A stretch of 64,000 nucleotides of DNA from Tamarix chinensis (GCA_030549775.1 CM060173.1:3811501-3875500), one strand, 5' to 3'. Counted from the stretch's first letter, positions 34,118 to 45,945 are shown. Translations and numbers: made by a program. The notes: generated from the letters alone by a model not told the origin.

Positions 34118-36213
34118 CATCATTATTATTACTTTTATATTTCTTTAATTATTCTTAAAATTTTATAAATTCGATACCGATTCAATTTAATACGTTTAGA
34201 AAATAAAATGAGTAGAACATATCCTAAGACTTTATCTTACTTATCTATTATATTTTGTTAGAAAGTGTTAAAATAAAAAGATGAAATACGATAATATATA
34301 TATATAATTAACCAAATATAGGATATTAAAAAAAAACACATTGTAATCAGTATAATTTTTTATTTTATTTAAAAATAATTTTACTATAATAAATAAAAGT
34401 TGCAAAAGAAGAAGAAACACCCCCACTACAACAAGAAATTAAAATTCCTTACCATTTGAATACTATATATTTGAGAAACTCATTAACATACCGTGTTAGT
34501 GTTTAAGACTTTACTCTATACGTTACTTAGGGTTGTGTAAAAAAAATGGGGATCCAAAAATTCAATCCAAATTTTATTTAAAGTATATTTGATATTTAAG
34601 ATATCTAAATTTTTATCCAATTATTTGACCAAAAATATATTCAATATTTTATTTATTATTTTAATAATATACCATAATAATTTTTTTAATGTGTTAAGTT
34701 TTTTTAATTTTATTTATTTTTATAATTTAAACATCGATAATAATATTTTTATATTCCGATTAGATAAAATAAAATATTCATATAATTATAAATATAAATA
34801 TTAACTTTTTTACGGTCTGTAATCATTTTTTTTTAAATATTATAAAATTTATTAATATTGTTCAAATAATATTTTTATACGAATATCTGATACGTTTAAT
34901 ATTTAATTTATATCTGATTTATATTTTTAGATATTTAAAATTTTATATCTTTGATCTAAAATACGGGGAGCTGATATTCAGTTTTGAACCCACTATCGCT
35001 GCCCACGCTTGTTTGACGCCACGCCAATCCATCATTTTCCGTATGCATCCGGACGTAAGGCCCGCCTGTGGAGTGGTTGGCTTGACGTCTTCACAACATG
35101 TAAGCCACCTTCAAATTTAACTAATTTAAAACTAAAACTATTATAACAAATCTGGCTATAGTATAAAATAGTAAATATGTGACAATTTTATAATACCACG
35201 TTGATACATCCTGCGTGTTAAAACTCAAATAATTAAATAATAATTTTTTATAATAAAAAAAGTCATTTAAAAAATTTATTCTTTTATGAAATTTTTATAT
35301 AAATAAAAAGTTTTTTTAAAAAGTAAAAATTTATTCTCTATTTTTATTTTTACTTTTTTTAATTATATATGTATTAAAAAAATTTTTTAATAAAAGATGT
35401 TAATATAAGTTTAAATTTTTTTAAAGGTGTATAAAATAAAAGAATAACTTAGTTTATGACGCGGACGAACATATAACGAAAAGACTATATATTAGCGTGC
35501 GTCGACCATTTTTGGCTTGACTCGTTTAATTCATGGAAAAATTAGTAAATTAGAGCTGACAGGTGAAGGGAATAAGTGACCGACCGTAGAAAGAAGCGTC
35601 TAGTGAGGAATTTACTAAGCTGATTTGATACTTGGCTTATTTTAATTTTAAAAAAGTATATAATTGATTTAATTAATTAAATATAAAATAAATTTTAATT
35701 TTAATTTGATAAATATAAATAATATTTAATTTATAATAAAATTGTAAATATTAATTTCTTTGTTGTCATATAAAATAAAAAAATATTATTTATAATATTT
35801 AAAGTTTTTTATGAAAATTATAAAATTCATTTATTTTTTTCATATTTAAAGTTCAATAATATATTTTAATATTATATTAAAATAACATAAAACACTAGTA
35901 TATATACAGATATAAATATTATCTAACTTTTAATCTTTATTTTTTAAGTATTTTATTATAAAAATTTTAAATTTTAACAAAAATCGAATATATATCAAAC
36001 TCAATAGATATTATAAATATCTAAATTAATGAATATTCAATTAAATTAACCTCGGATCGGACGGATACCATTATTATGGCACCCCTAGGCGGGGTAACCA
36101 TAGTTAGTTGGAGGGGGAGGATCATAAGGACACGAGTTCACTACTTCACTTGGCTTGTGGGAAGATAATTGGCGCTTTAAGGCTTAGCCGCTCACGATAC
36201 TCGGTCCGGTCTC

Positions 36214-36220
36214 TATAAAA
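36214..36220 (+). promoter_or_regulatory. TATA box of the XERICO-like gene
   Basis: TATAAAA lies in GC-balanced sequence just before a pyrimidine-rich region (CACACGTCTTTCAACTCC), which suits a plant start site about 30 bp downstream. A splice donor follows at 36397, so the predicted order is TATA, short untranslated exon, intron, second leader exon, CDS. Confidence 0.55.
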
Positions 36221-36396
36221 GCACCCCCACACGTCTTTCAACTCCTTACCTCCCTTCTTTTTTTGTTCATACATCTCTGCTCCTCTTCCGATTCTCCATC
36301 CGCCTTCTCCTTTCTTTGGATCGATTGATACCCCATTTGTTATAACTTCTTTTCTTAAATCTTCAAGTTCCCGAACAAGCACCCTAATCAGTCCAT

Positions 36397-37460
36397 GTAA
36401 GTTCAATTTCTCGTTCTTTTCTTTCTAAATTTGATTGAATAGATCTGAATCGTTATTCAATTACTACTGGATTGTGTCCGGTTGGTTCCGATGTCTTTGA
36501 GATGTATGATACTGGGTTTTGGTTGGTGGTGAAGCTGGCGGGCTTCTTTTTGTCAATTTTCTTTCCTATTGCACTTGCTATTGTTATGATTTCTACATTT
36601 TTTTGCCCTCTTTAGTATGTAAGTTTGTGGTTATTCGCTTCTGGGTTTATAACTTTTTTATTTATATTGCCCGATTCTGGTTCGGGAAGTTTTGGATGGA
36701 TGGATGTCTTATAATTTAGAAATGCCAAATTAGTAATCAGTTGCACTGCGCTCTTGTTGTATGAATGAATCAAACGGAATCATCTATAAGACAATATAAA
36801 ATTTAGAATCGAATCGAACTAGCCAAAATGCTACAGCTGCCTGGCCTTAAATCAAGCTCTCCAATTACTGATCATCGATAATTAACTATCTTCATTCTTA
36901 ATTAAACGCCAGATAGTTTGGATCTTGCTAGCTGAGGTTTTATTGCGAAGAAGAAGCTGATCTAGGGATTGAAGATTAGGTTTTATGATCGGTTCTCTCT
37001 TTTCTTTTCTTTCCTTCTATTTCTTTTCCCCTCTTTCTGGGCGTTGATGGACGGACGGTGGTGGTGGGGGATGATTAAGACTATCATTATGATGATGACG
37101 ATGATGTGGTCTTACTTAAGTGGGTATATAATGTATCAAGTTAATTTTATTGGATCATTTCCCTTGGAAAAAGCATATAAGTTGAATTTTAATTGGATGG
37201 TTGATTCCTTGGCGTTCAGAAATTGTTTAGTAATACGGAGTAATTAATAACTAAAACTTTCTGGGAGTGAGTAAAGGAATCAATCATGCTGATTTTATTA
37301 TTATTATTTTAATAATCTTGTTCAGGGTTCGTACGCTTCGTTTTTAAACAATCAATAACCGTCTCTTTTTAGTACCAACTTGCTCTAGTATAGTCCTATT
37401 ACTATTAATTTGATTGATTGATATCTGATACCAAATTTTTTTTGTCTGTTCTGTCACCAG
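36397..37460 (+). other. Probable 5' UTR intron of the XERICO-like gene
   Basis: A donor CCAT|GTAAGT at 36397 and an acceptor preceded by a strong T-rich tract, TCTGTTCTGTCACCAG, ending at 37460 define a 1064-bp leader intron. The sequence between is T-rich and has no coherent frame. The second leader exon (37461-37605) leads into the ATG. Not verified by transcripts. Confidence 0.5.
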
Positions 37461-37605
37461 AATTAAAGCAACCGCACCTAATCTCCATTCGATCGGGACT
37501 CCAATCAAACAGTAAGATCAAATTTCTTTCCACTTGAGTGAGGCATCATCGAAAATCCATTGCTGCTGCCCAAAAAATAAAAACGAAAACAAAAAACAAA
37601 GAAGA

Positions 37606-38118
37606 ATGGGGCTCGCAACGCTTCCTAGTGCATCAGAAGGCGTCCTGTGCATAATCCTAGTGAACACGGCCGTTCCCTTCTCAATAGTCAAGTTCATCAT
37701 ACGTGCTATACTCTTAATGATCGGCATTCATCCCGGCTCAGCCTTTACTCCCGTCGACCACCATCACAGCTCTACCGCCGAGGACGAGGCTTACACGCCG
37801 CCCACGATGGCCGAATCCTGTGTCGAGGAATTCAGGAGCCGGACCCCTGCGGTTAGGTTCGATTCTATATGTAAGTCTAAAGAGATGGGTCGCTGTGACG
37901 AAGGAGGAGAACGAGAAGAAGAGGAAGGGGAGGAGCATGATTGCTCGGTTTGCTTGATGGGATTTGAACCCGAGTCCGAGATTAATCACTTGTCTTGTGG
38001 GCATATGTTTCACAAGATTTGTCTGGAGCAGTGGTTGGATTATTGGAACATTACTTGTCCGCTTTGTAGGACTCCTTTGGTGACTCCAGAAGATGATCCT
38101 TATTGTAGTGTTTGGTGA
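37606..38118 (+). CDS. XERICO: XERICO-like RING-H2 finger E3 ubiquitin ligase
   Basis: Encodes 170 residues. The chosen ATG begins MGLATLPSASEG, the N-terminus typical of XERICO proteins; an in-frame ATG 72 bp upstream would add a Lys/Asn-rich tail foreign to the family. Residues about 13-41 form a hydrophobic membrane segment. EEFRSRTPAVRFDSIC (74-89) is the conserved middle motif. An acidic stretch (99-111) precedes a complete RING-H2 at 113-154, with spacing C-x2-C-x14-C-x-H-x2-H-x2-C-x11-C-x2-C and all eight zinc ligands present, then WNITCPLCRTPLV. In Arabidopsis XERICO raises abscisic acid levels and drought tolerance. A role here in ABA or stress signalling as a membrane-anchored E3 is inferred from that family. 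The close paralogue BRH1 is the main alternative. The coding region has no intron; the leader has one. It looks intact. Confidence 0.85.
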   Translation: MGLATLPSASEGVLCIILVNTAVPFSIVKFIIRAILLMIGIHPGSAFTPVDHHHSSTAEDEAYTPPTMAESCVEEFRSRTPAVRFDSICKSKEMGRCDEGGEREEEEGEEHDCSVCLMGFEPESEINHLSCGHMFHKICLEQWLDYWNITCPLCRTPLVTPEDDPYCSVW

Positions 38119-38479
38119 AGAAAGAAAAGGCCGTGTTCTCTTGTTTATTTACGAGAGGCAGAGGGGTTGTTGTCTGTGTTGAGAGGGGGTGAGGTGGTTT
38201 TCGGTGGTTGTACAGAGAAGTAGTGGTGTACAGCAGGACGGCGTAGTTTCGATTTGCATAGAAATGCATCAGGCAGCTTGCAGTTATTGGAAGCCGTACT
38301 TGTATGCATAGTTTGTGGACTTTTGTGTTTTTTTTTTTTTTTTGAGTACGAGATTATGATATGATGATTACTATCATATATATGGACTGCGGTCCTCCTC
38401 AAACTGCTACTTTTTTTTTTTTTTGTTCCGACGAAACCGCTGGATTTTATCTAGCAGAGCTTGTGTTGTAAATATTGCA

Positions 38480-38940
38480 AAGAATTCGGTCGAGTTTATG
38501 TGAGATCTTTGTTAGTCATCTCATCTTTCATCATATATATATATCTCGGATTGACAAAAATCTTGATGTGATGGTGTTGTGTGTCCATCCATTTGTTCTT
38601 TACCCTGTTATTCCCGTTTCACCGAGCCTCTTTAAATGTGGTGTTGAATCTCCTCGTCGGCTAGCTAGTTTTAATGTTTCATTTATTGATGATAGTGACT
38701 CTTCTACCAATTGAGCAATGCGTCTCGGTCGATTTGGTGGCAGGATGAGGCTGGGCAATGTGTAGACCCAATCCTTAAAGGGATTATTAGATCTACGTGA
38801 ATTTCTCTTGTTTGGTTGGTTCCTATGAACACGCGGAACATAGACCTAACAAAGGACAAGTACAGGAACGGTCTCGGTTTCACCTTGCCAAAAGGACTAG
38901 CCGACAGAGTGTCTCGGGTCTGTCGGGTGCTCCGCTATAT
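38480..38940. other. 3' flank of the XERICO-like gene, no further gene seen
   Basis: Two long T tracts (near 38328 and 38412) lie in the 3' UTR or its flank. No clear AATAAA was identified, so the transcript end is unknown. No other feature is supported. Confidence 0.35.
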
Positions 38941-38946
38941 AGAACA

Positions 38947-38965
38947 GATCGACTCAGTTTTCCTT
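38947..38965. repeat. Target site duplication of the SINE, left copy
   Basis: GATCGACTCAGTTTTCCTT, 19 bases, is repeated exactly at 39210-39228 and brackets the SINE. Confidence 0.9.
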
Positions 38966-39209
38966 TCCAAAAGGTGAAATCCCTCGCCCCCAGGGCCCCC
39001 AACCGTCTGTCCGACGACCTTGTTGGAGGAGATAAATTACGGTGGCGCAACGGCTGAGCACATGGTGGTCCGGGATCCGAGGCGCCCACAAGAAACCACC
39101 CAAAGGGTAAAACTCCCACACTGCAACTTGTCCCCCGAAAGGGTTCGAACTGTGGACCTATTCTTTCCAACAGCCATGCCCCAACCAACTGGGATACGCC
39201 CGCACGGGC
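38966..39209 (-). mobile_element. tRNA-derived SINE with perfect 19-bp duplication
   Basis: A 244-bp element read on the - strand. Near its 5' end it has the Pol III promoter: box A TATCCCAGTTGG (39196-39185) and, about 35 bp further, box B in GTTCGAACCC (39150-39141). Both lie in a tRNA-like context (GGTTGGGGC, GGTCCACAGTTCGAACCC). The 3' end runs through GGCGAGGGATTTCACCTTTT. Exact duplications of 19 bp flank both sides, so the insertion is well delimited and fairly recent. It resembles the plant Au SINE group in its 3' half, from memory. It codes for nothing and would have moved with LINE enzymes. The 138-codon frame across it is a shadow. Confidence 0.88.
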
Positions 39210-39228
39210 GATCGACTCAGTTTTCCTT
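39210..39228. repeat. Target site duplication of the SINE, right copy
   Basis: Exact copy of 38947-38965. Confidence 0.9.
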
Positions 39229-40000
39229 CTTGTCCGGTAGGCAAAGCGCCTCGTTCCAAATTTCGTAATTGTATTTAGCCTAAGATAAAGATGCATTATC
39301 GGTTACTTGATTGAATCGATCGGTCGAGTACCGATTACGTTACCATGGCGTTTCATGTTTGGACACTTCCATTCCATTCCATGCGGCGTGTCCAAAAACC
39401 ATTTTATAATACTCTTGTTATGATAACACTATCAACCAACGTGTATTCGTCAACGGATGGCGAGAGCCAAGAAATTAAAATCTAGACGAAGAATCCTACG
39501 AAAGTACGAGTATCCAAACTCCCTGTTACTCCGCAGTATAGTTGTCGTCCAACCAACAATTGTAAACCTACACGCTAACTTCATTCATAATCATCGGGTC
39601 CTGTACTACTACTAGTCTACTAGCCACCAATCCTTTGTAGTTAGTGGGAGGAGTACTCGTAATTAGTACGTAAGATACTTCTTGAGTCAGCTTGCCAGAA
39701 TTAGTCATCTGCGGTTGCAACTATAAGTTGGATGATCCTACAAGTAGCTGCTAATGAAAGACTATTCAACAAAATTCATCGTGTTCTGACGTCACTTCTT
39801 TCATCGTGCGGGTCTGGGATTTTCCCGGACTAGGACGCACTACCCATCTCCCAGATTAATGTATGATTGCATATACAAGTAGTCAACCGGGCGCAAGTTA
39901 GTGGCCTTACCTAAAGCTTATCTGCTCTTTCTGATATTGGCTCCTTGTATAGAAAATACATTTTTTTTTAGAAACAAATTTTTTTTTTTCAAATTATCCC
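39229..40000. other. Intergenic, no feature seen
   Basis: Sequence of mixed composition with no coherent frame or repeat. The T-rich stretch 39950-39990 may mark the left margin of the TE cluster that follows. Confidence 0.4.
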
Positions 40001-40004
40001 TTTG

Positions 40005-40345
40005 ATCGGCAAGTGTTGTCATTTCTCGGCCCCACAAACGGTAAATATTATCGTTCCAAGCGCCTTCAAACTATAAATCTGTCATTTTCTAATAACTCCA
40101 TCGACATATCTTGTCGTTCTTCAGATTCTATCTTTTATTTTCACCGCCCCATCGTATAAAATTTGTCGTTTTCCAACACCCTTTACCGACATATTATGTT
40201 GTTCTCCATTACCCCTCACAGACAAAATATGTCATTGCCCTCCACCCCTCATTGGCTATTCTTTATGTTGCCCTTCACCCTCCACTGGCAAAACTTATCA
40301 TTGCCCTCCATCCTCCACCGGCTATTCTCTACATTCAGGTGCTCT
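40005..40345. repeat. C-rich minisatellite, period about 32-36 bp
   Basis: Diverged units of the form TGTC(G/A)TT-N-CC-N-CCCTCCACCGGCAAAA recur about nine times, best seen in the last five (40159-40335). Related phrases (ATTGCC..AAGCTCCCCAACCC..CACCGGCA) occur at 47200-47560, on the far side of the MULE/PMD relics and in the same orientation. Confidence 0.6.
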
Positions 40346-41084
40346 ATTGTCAACACAAAGTTTTATATTAGACAAATATTTGGGTTACCTAACCAATAAA
40401 CATTGAATATGGACATCACATATTTTGTACGGACAATAAATACATTGTATGGGTATATATAATCGTGAGTTATGGGTAGTAGATAGTATTTCATCATAAA
40501 CAAATACACCGCTTCATTATTTGTACAATCTGAACTTCCATTTAAATTTCTTTTATACTTGGTCTTGGTCGTACATACATTAATGAATAAGTTCCGATTT
40601 AAATTTTTCAAAAAAAACTCGACTCCTTATTCATCAAACAAAATAATTACTTCTAATTTAAGCTTTTTTAAAGCTCACAATGAATTTGGAAGCCCTTCAA
40701 GTTACACTGGGTTTAAAACTCTGGCAAACTACAATGAGTTTGGAACCTTAACAAAGTACGAAAATCCCGACAAACTACGATGATGGGTTCAGAATTCTAA
40801 CAATGTATGGATACATAGAAGAAATACAGATAAATTTTTCAAAAATTAATTATAACTTGCACAAAGAGGTAAAATAAGTTTTTTTATTATTGTAAATTGT
40901 GTTGATAGATTTGATTAGATGAAATTAATACTTTTCCTTATAATGTATACTCAACTCTTTTTGCAGAATATGGAATGTATGAATACATATTTTAAAACCC
41001 AAAATTATAAGAAATTTTTTATGATAGATCAAATATTCTTTTATTGTGAAGAACTTATAACATGAGTTAAATAAATTGGTAGAA

Positions 41085-42425
41085 GTCATATGATGATTTT
41101 GATCATAACAGGTTCTAGAAAAGGAAATAGTATAGGAATAGGTAGAATCTCTATAAAATGTGAAAGAAGTGGAACATATGTATATACTAGATATATGGAT
41201 AATAAAAGTACACGTAATACAAGTTTTAAGAAATTTGATTATCATTTTTTTATTGTTAGAGTTAAAAACAATAATGGAGAATAGTAAGTGTGGTAGTTAA
41301 GAATGAGACATATAATGACATGAAATTCTAGGTATGTTGACACAAATGAAGTCAAATTTATTGATTAACTTATCAATGCTAACGTGAAGTCATCATAAAT
41401 CATACTGCTTCTTTAGAAATATTTTAAAGGGAATATAAGTATAAGAAGGCAAATTAAATAATTAAATGGTCAGATAATATTACAACATATTATGAGTATA
41501 TTGATTGAAAATTATCATTTACAATGGCATCAAAATGAGCCAGAATCAAATGTAATAAGCGATCATCTATTTGCATATTTCGTATCTATTAATATTTTAT
41601 GTTTATTTTCTTTTATTTTATAAATTTATTAAATGTATAAGAATAATAGATATGATATGTCCCTACTTGAAATTATACGTACATGTCATCTAAAAAGGAA
41701 GAGGATTATTTGTGGATACTTGAGAGGTTAAAAAACTTAAAGGATCCATCTATGCTTCCAACCACCATTATTATCGACTAGAAACTTATTCTTATTTCAG
41801 TTGTGGAAAGTATTTTTTTCACCTCAAAACATTGATTATGTAAGTTTTATGTAAATAAGAATGTTGAGGAAATATGTAAGAAAGTCTCTATTGTTCATCA
41901 TTTGCACGTGGTTTTATGTCGCCATAGAAAAATGTGATAGATGATATAGAAGAACAAACATACGATGAACGACTCTTGTCATTGGAGGACGATTATAGAA
42001 ACATGTCAAGCCTAATTTCATATCTAAAGACTAATTGGCTACATATAAACATAAAATCATTTCTAGTTTCTCTAATGCTGATGATGCATTTCATATCCAT
42101 CAAATTACAACGAACGCGTATGATGTATAATTTCTTTTACTTCTTTCACCTAATAAAATAATATACTGATTTTTTTCAACAAGGCTGAAAGTGTTTATGG
42201 ATATTTAAAGAGGTTTCTAGAGACATCACGAGGCAGCTTCAATACCATATTAAACTAAATGCAAACGTTCCTAGAATTGCAATATGATGAGATCAAAGCA
42301 TTATTGGAGAGATCTTGGTTCAATATTCTTCATTTTGTTACCAGTGATCTTTACACCAACTTGAGGTGGTATATCACTTTATATGCATTAATCTAGTTGG
42401 AAGTACACAGAGCAATAATCATCAA
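41085..42425 (+). pseudogene. Dead MULE transposase (MuDR/FAR1 type)
   Basis: Frames broken by stops and shifts follow the order of a plant Mutator-like transposase. 41090-41284 contains IKCERSGTYVYT, the FAR1-like zinc-cluster start, but later Cys positions (KKFDYHF) are lost. About 41350-41480 matches the linker. 41685-41800 reads MSSKKEEDYLWILERLKNL then TTIIID, the region of the second catalytic Asp. 41810-41900 gives LCKFYVNKNVEEICKKV, and 41995-42050 YLKTNWLHINIKSF. 42183-42248 gives AESVYGYLKRFLETSRGSF, and 42249-42420 the C-terminal helix region. The part carrying the first Asp seems deleted. It is certainly inactive. A PMD gene relic lies convergently on its 3' side. Confidence 0.75.
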
Positions 42426-42439
42426 GTCATTCGAGATCA

Positions 42440-43320
42440 ACACAAGCACGGGGTAGGTCATTTCCAAGTCAAGGTTGGGCTTAAGTATTAGCTCTGCCCG
42501 AACCGAAACCAACCCATCAAAACCTAAAAAGACCTTATCCGTCAAGTTAACCCAAATCTACTCATCAAATTAACTTGAATATGAAATCACCTGAATACGA
42601 GCTTGATCGACCCAAATCTAACCCGATAGGATGTACACGAGGTGGGTACGTCGATACCCACACCCATATCCAATAAGAAAATTTATACCCAAATTTATAT
42701 CCACTAATACATCCATATCCGTATATGTTGGATATATGTTACCCAAAGGATAATCTATTTACCCATTGATAGATATTATCCGGTGGATAAATCCATTACC
42801 AAATAGATAAACTCATTTAGAGTTAAGCCAAATGACAATTTTAACCATAACTTATACTATATTTATTTTAAAATTAAGGGTAAAATGGTAATTATATATC
42901 TGGTAAACAGGTACGAATATGGATATCCCATACCCGTATCCATACTTGAATTTGACAAATATTTTTTCCATCTTTTATATCCATTTATCTATATCCGTAT
43001 AAGTATCCAACGAATAAAATCCATCGGGTTTTGAGTAAAATTCATCATGTTTACATCCTTAGACCCAACCCGACAACCTAACCCGAAATAATCCAAACTT
43101 GACCCGACTCGAACCTGAACTATCTCAACCCAAACCCGACCCAACCCAGTAAATTAACCCAATGCAACCCTAATCTGCAACTACCCGAACCCTACCCGAC
43201 CCAAATAATAAGGCAATCTGAAATGACTCAAACCCAAAATGGCCTGACTCAACCTAAAACGGAACCACAAAGAAAAATGGCATGTTAATAACCTGACCCA
43301 CTATAACCCAACCCAATTGC
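42440..43320. repeat. Degenerate ACCCGA/CCCAA repeat block
   Basis: Diverged phrases such as AACCCGACCC, GACCCAACCC and CTAACCCGA fill both sides of the MITE at 42627-43061. It is the complement-strand type of the block at 3640-4700. No frame is meaningful. Confidence 0.55.
42627..43061. mobile_element. hAT-type MITE, diverged copy
   Basis: Ends TAGGATGTACACGAGG and, in reverse complement, TAAGGATGTAAACATGATG form an imperfect terminal inverted repeat. Interior phrases ACCCATATCCA, CCATATCCGTATATG and CGGGTTTTGAGTAAAATTCATC match those of the copies at 47591-48015 and 55823-56612. No clean 8-bp duplication remains, partly because it sits in repetitive ACCCGA sequence. Confidence 0.6.
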
Positions 43321-43499
43321 CAACTATAAGTATATGACCTATGGCAATCGGATTTATTTGTATGTTTTTGAGCTTAAGTATCTCGATGTTCGATGTGAGG
43401 TGGATGATATTTTCTTAATCCTAAAGAAAAAAATAAAAACTACAATATATAGTTGTAACATACATATTTTAGTCAAAGTACACAACCATATAGTAATAA

Positions 43500-45320
43500 A
43501 TCAAGCTCTATGCAAACACCCATGCCCATGCCCACTCTCAACTACATTAACTCCTAAATTGTTCACAAGATTTTCAATGCGTGTAACTAGTTGCTAGTAA
43601 TTTGGAGCTAGAGCACCCCTCTAATGGAAACGACTAAGAGTTTTACGCGCTTCGTTAAGGTATCTTTAGGCTGGGATTTCATGCTTATCATTTAGATAGT
43701 CATCCAAATATATCTCCATTGTTGCTAACATATACCTATGAGTTATAGCAACATACCAACCCATATATTCGTGAGTCATATTACATGGGTATTGAACTGG
43801 TGCTCCGAGAATATCTAGTCCCAATATATGTTCACACCTCAATAACTATTGGCTAAACATGTGTGTATAATAAACTTTGTGTTTCTTGAGGGAAAAACAT
43901 ATGTACATGTTCCTAGTCGGCTTGATAGGCTCCTTAGGAATCACTTAGGCATATTCAAACTGACTTGTCACTCGATATGGCAGATACAGTTCTACATTTT
44001 CCAAACAGTGTAAACAACCATGAAATAATGTCATAGAATAATGCCTATACAAATCAGTTGCTCTATACGGATCCCAAATAAAATGTCACAAAATAATTAA
44101 ACACGGATATCACTATAATATATATATATATATAGCAAGAGTATGATAATTTGAGAATGCTTTTGATGCAGTCATACAATCAATCCTAGCCTGAAAGTAC
44201 ATGAACATCTCCAATTTGTTGTCGAATGTATATCCACAAAACCACCTCTTATAACGGGGTTGGTTAAGATCATAATCGGATTGTTCCACTCCAAAACTCG
44301 GAAAGTATTCGTATATCCATATATGTTATAATATTTATTTGTTATAATTGTAACTAATGAATCCAAATATGTAATGTGTGTGTGTGTGTATGTGTGTATA
44401 TATAATAGTTATAAAATTATCAGTAATAGAGTGATACATCCCGATATCTCGGCAACATCAACTCTAGATATTATACCAAGCTGTCTATATAGAAAAGCAA
44501 GTTTAGTCGCACCCCATGCATAACCTTTAACACGGTTAAGATCCTAAAAAAATAGGAGATAAGACGGATTTACGTTATCGACCGACTTATTGGAAAATAA
44601 CGATAGGTCGATCAACTATAATAGGTACCCTATTACATTTGCCTCATCCCTTAACCAGTATGATTGACATACATCTTGAAGCCATTTAAATAGAATTCTA
44701 CCCTTTAGAGTCACTTCATTCACTTGCTCCTCTTTCATACCAAACAAAGCACCTAAAACACCAATCACATGGCCATGTGTAATAGTTGTCATCTCTAAAT
44801 GTAATAGATCACTGTCAACTTGTAGCCTTAATATACGATGTACATCTAAAAGGGTGATTGTCATCTCACCCCATGCCATATGAAATTTATTGGTGTCCAG
44901 ATGTCATCACTCTATAAAGCTTGATATATGCGGCATGTTGATGTCTTCAAATGTGTAGGCTGGAAGATGTGACAATCCAATTTCACATATGAGAGAGATC
45001 ATTTGATTAACGCTTTCAAGAAAAGTTTTCAACACCTTATGTCTAGTTTGAATCTTCGGACAACCACAATTCTAAATAACGAAAGAAACAAACATAATGA
45101 ATACATAATAATTTACACAAGAAATAAGAAATAGAGTTATAAATGTGCTAAACTTACCTTCCCTAACCATAAATCTAAAGCGACGTAACCGCCAAAACTT
45201 GGGATCAAATCATGGATCATTGGACCTCCAGGACATGGCTCAAGCAAATACCATTCATCCTTCAATTGTATACCCCATTCATTTTCACTAGCATCTCTAT
45301 CATCATCATCATGACGTACT
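43500..45320 (-). pseudogene. Dead plant mobile domain (PMD, MAIN-like) gene
   Basis: Read on -, the pieces follow the PMD order. 45300-45161 holds EWGIQLKDEWYLLEPCPGG.., LIPSFGGYVALDLWLGK. It is followed by a good donor AAG|GTAAGT and an acceptor TTATTTAG near 45071, then NCGCPKIQTRHKVLKTFL. 44920-44620 gives WHLDTNKFHMAWGEMTITLL, DVHRILRLQVD and GRILFKWLQD. 44510-44430 gives KGYAWGATKLAFLYRQLG. 44085-43900 gives WDPYRATDLYRHY and LYLPYRVTSQFEYA. 43800-43700 gives THEYMGWYVAITHRYML. Stops (for example before WHLD) and frame changes kill it. PMD proteins occur both as host genes and inside MULE and Gypsy elements, and the dead MULE next to it suggests the latter origin. Confidence 0.75.
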
Positions 45321-45508
45321 TATGTTGAGGATGGATGATCAGTCATGTGAGTTAAAAATGTTGGTAAATCCAATGATGATCTAAAACCACCCACAACAAA
45401 TATGTGGATTGAAGATGATAATACACCTATGTGAGTCGATGCCATTAGTGTAAGAAAATCTATATATTTTGTATATAATGGAAAACCTCTATATTCTAAA
45501 ATGCCTAC

Positions 45509-45814
45509 TGTAACACCCCGAGTCGACACGACCACACGGGGGCTACCTTGGAGCACTTGCGGATTGATCGGCTGGCACCATAAATCAACACGAGTCCTTT
45601 CAGTACGCTTTGTCCTCACTCACGCACTTCCCGAGAAATTTTTCAGAAATTTTCTTAAACTTCCCAGGAGGTCACCTATCCTAAAATTACTCCACGACCA
45701 GCACGCTTAACTATGGAGTTCTTAGGATGGAATCACCAAAAAGATGGTATACCATGTTGATATAAGTAGCCATATCAATTCTTATAACACTCCGCTCAAT
45801 TTGGGGTTATTACA
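45509..45814 (-). repeat. 3' LTR of the Cassandra element
   Basis: 306 bp, starts TGTAACACCCC and ends GGTTATTACA on the + strand. It is the 3' LTR in element orientation. It differs from its partner by few substitutions. Confidence 0.9.
45659..45751 (-). ncRNA. 5S rRNA-like domain in the 3' LTR
   Basis: On -, AGTTAAGCGTGCTGG (box A type) and AGGATAGGTGACCTCCTGG (box C type, one change from the usual AGGATGGGTGACC) are in the right order and spacing for plant 5S rRNA. It is a derived domain, not a 5S gene. Confidence 0.75.
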
Positions 45815-45827
45815 TTCACCCCCACTC
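45815..45827 (-). other. Polypurine tract of the Cassandra element
   Basis: On -, GAGTGGGGGTGAA directly abuts the 3' LTR, where second-strand DNA synthesis is primed in LTR retrotransposons. Confidence 0.8.
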
Positions 45828-45931
45828 AAAGAACGCAATGTCCTCGTTGCGCCTCAAACAATGACTGTCTCAATACAGTTCATCCCAAGAATCGTCTGGC
45901 TCATCCAAGTTCAGCTCACGGTCGCGGTTTT

Positions 45932-45943
45932 GCTCTGATACCA
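45932..45943 (-). other. Primer-binding site (initiator Met-tRNA)
   Basis: On -, TGGTATCAGAGC lies two bases after the 5' LTR and is complementary to the 3' end of plant initiator methionine tRNA. It is intact here and decayed in the older copy. Confidence 0.9.
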
Positions 45944-45945
45944 TC

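Larger units (their letters stand above)
30870..36140. other. Intergenic, very AT-rich, no gene recognised
   Basis: Contains an (AAT)n tract (about 32493-32523), an (ATC)n tract (34081-34117), a G-box core CACGTG near 33269 and several AT-rich palindromic stretches. The segments 34527-34990 and 35640-36088 have arms that look distantly like hAT-type MITE ends (TAGGG near 34528; CACCCCTA near 36081) with no matching duplication. The 35230-35450 part resembles the Stowaway-like MITE at 21172. No supported coding sequence. Confidence 0.45.

Noticed and set aside
34527..36088. A hAT-type MITE spanning 1.5 kb
   Set aside because: The ends look only distantly similar and the flanking 8 bases (ACGTTACT and GGCGGGGT) do not match.
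38880..39296. A 138-codon - strand frame
   Set aside because: It runs through the SINE and both of its duplications, so it is an accidental frame.
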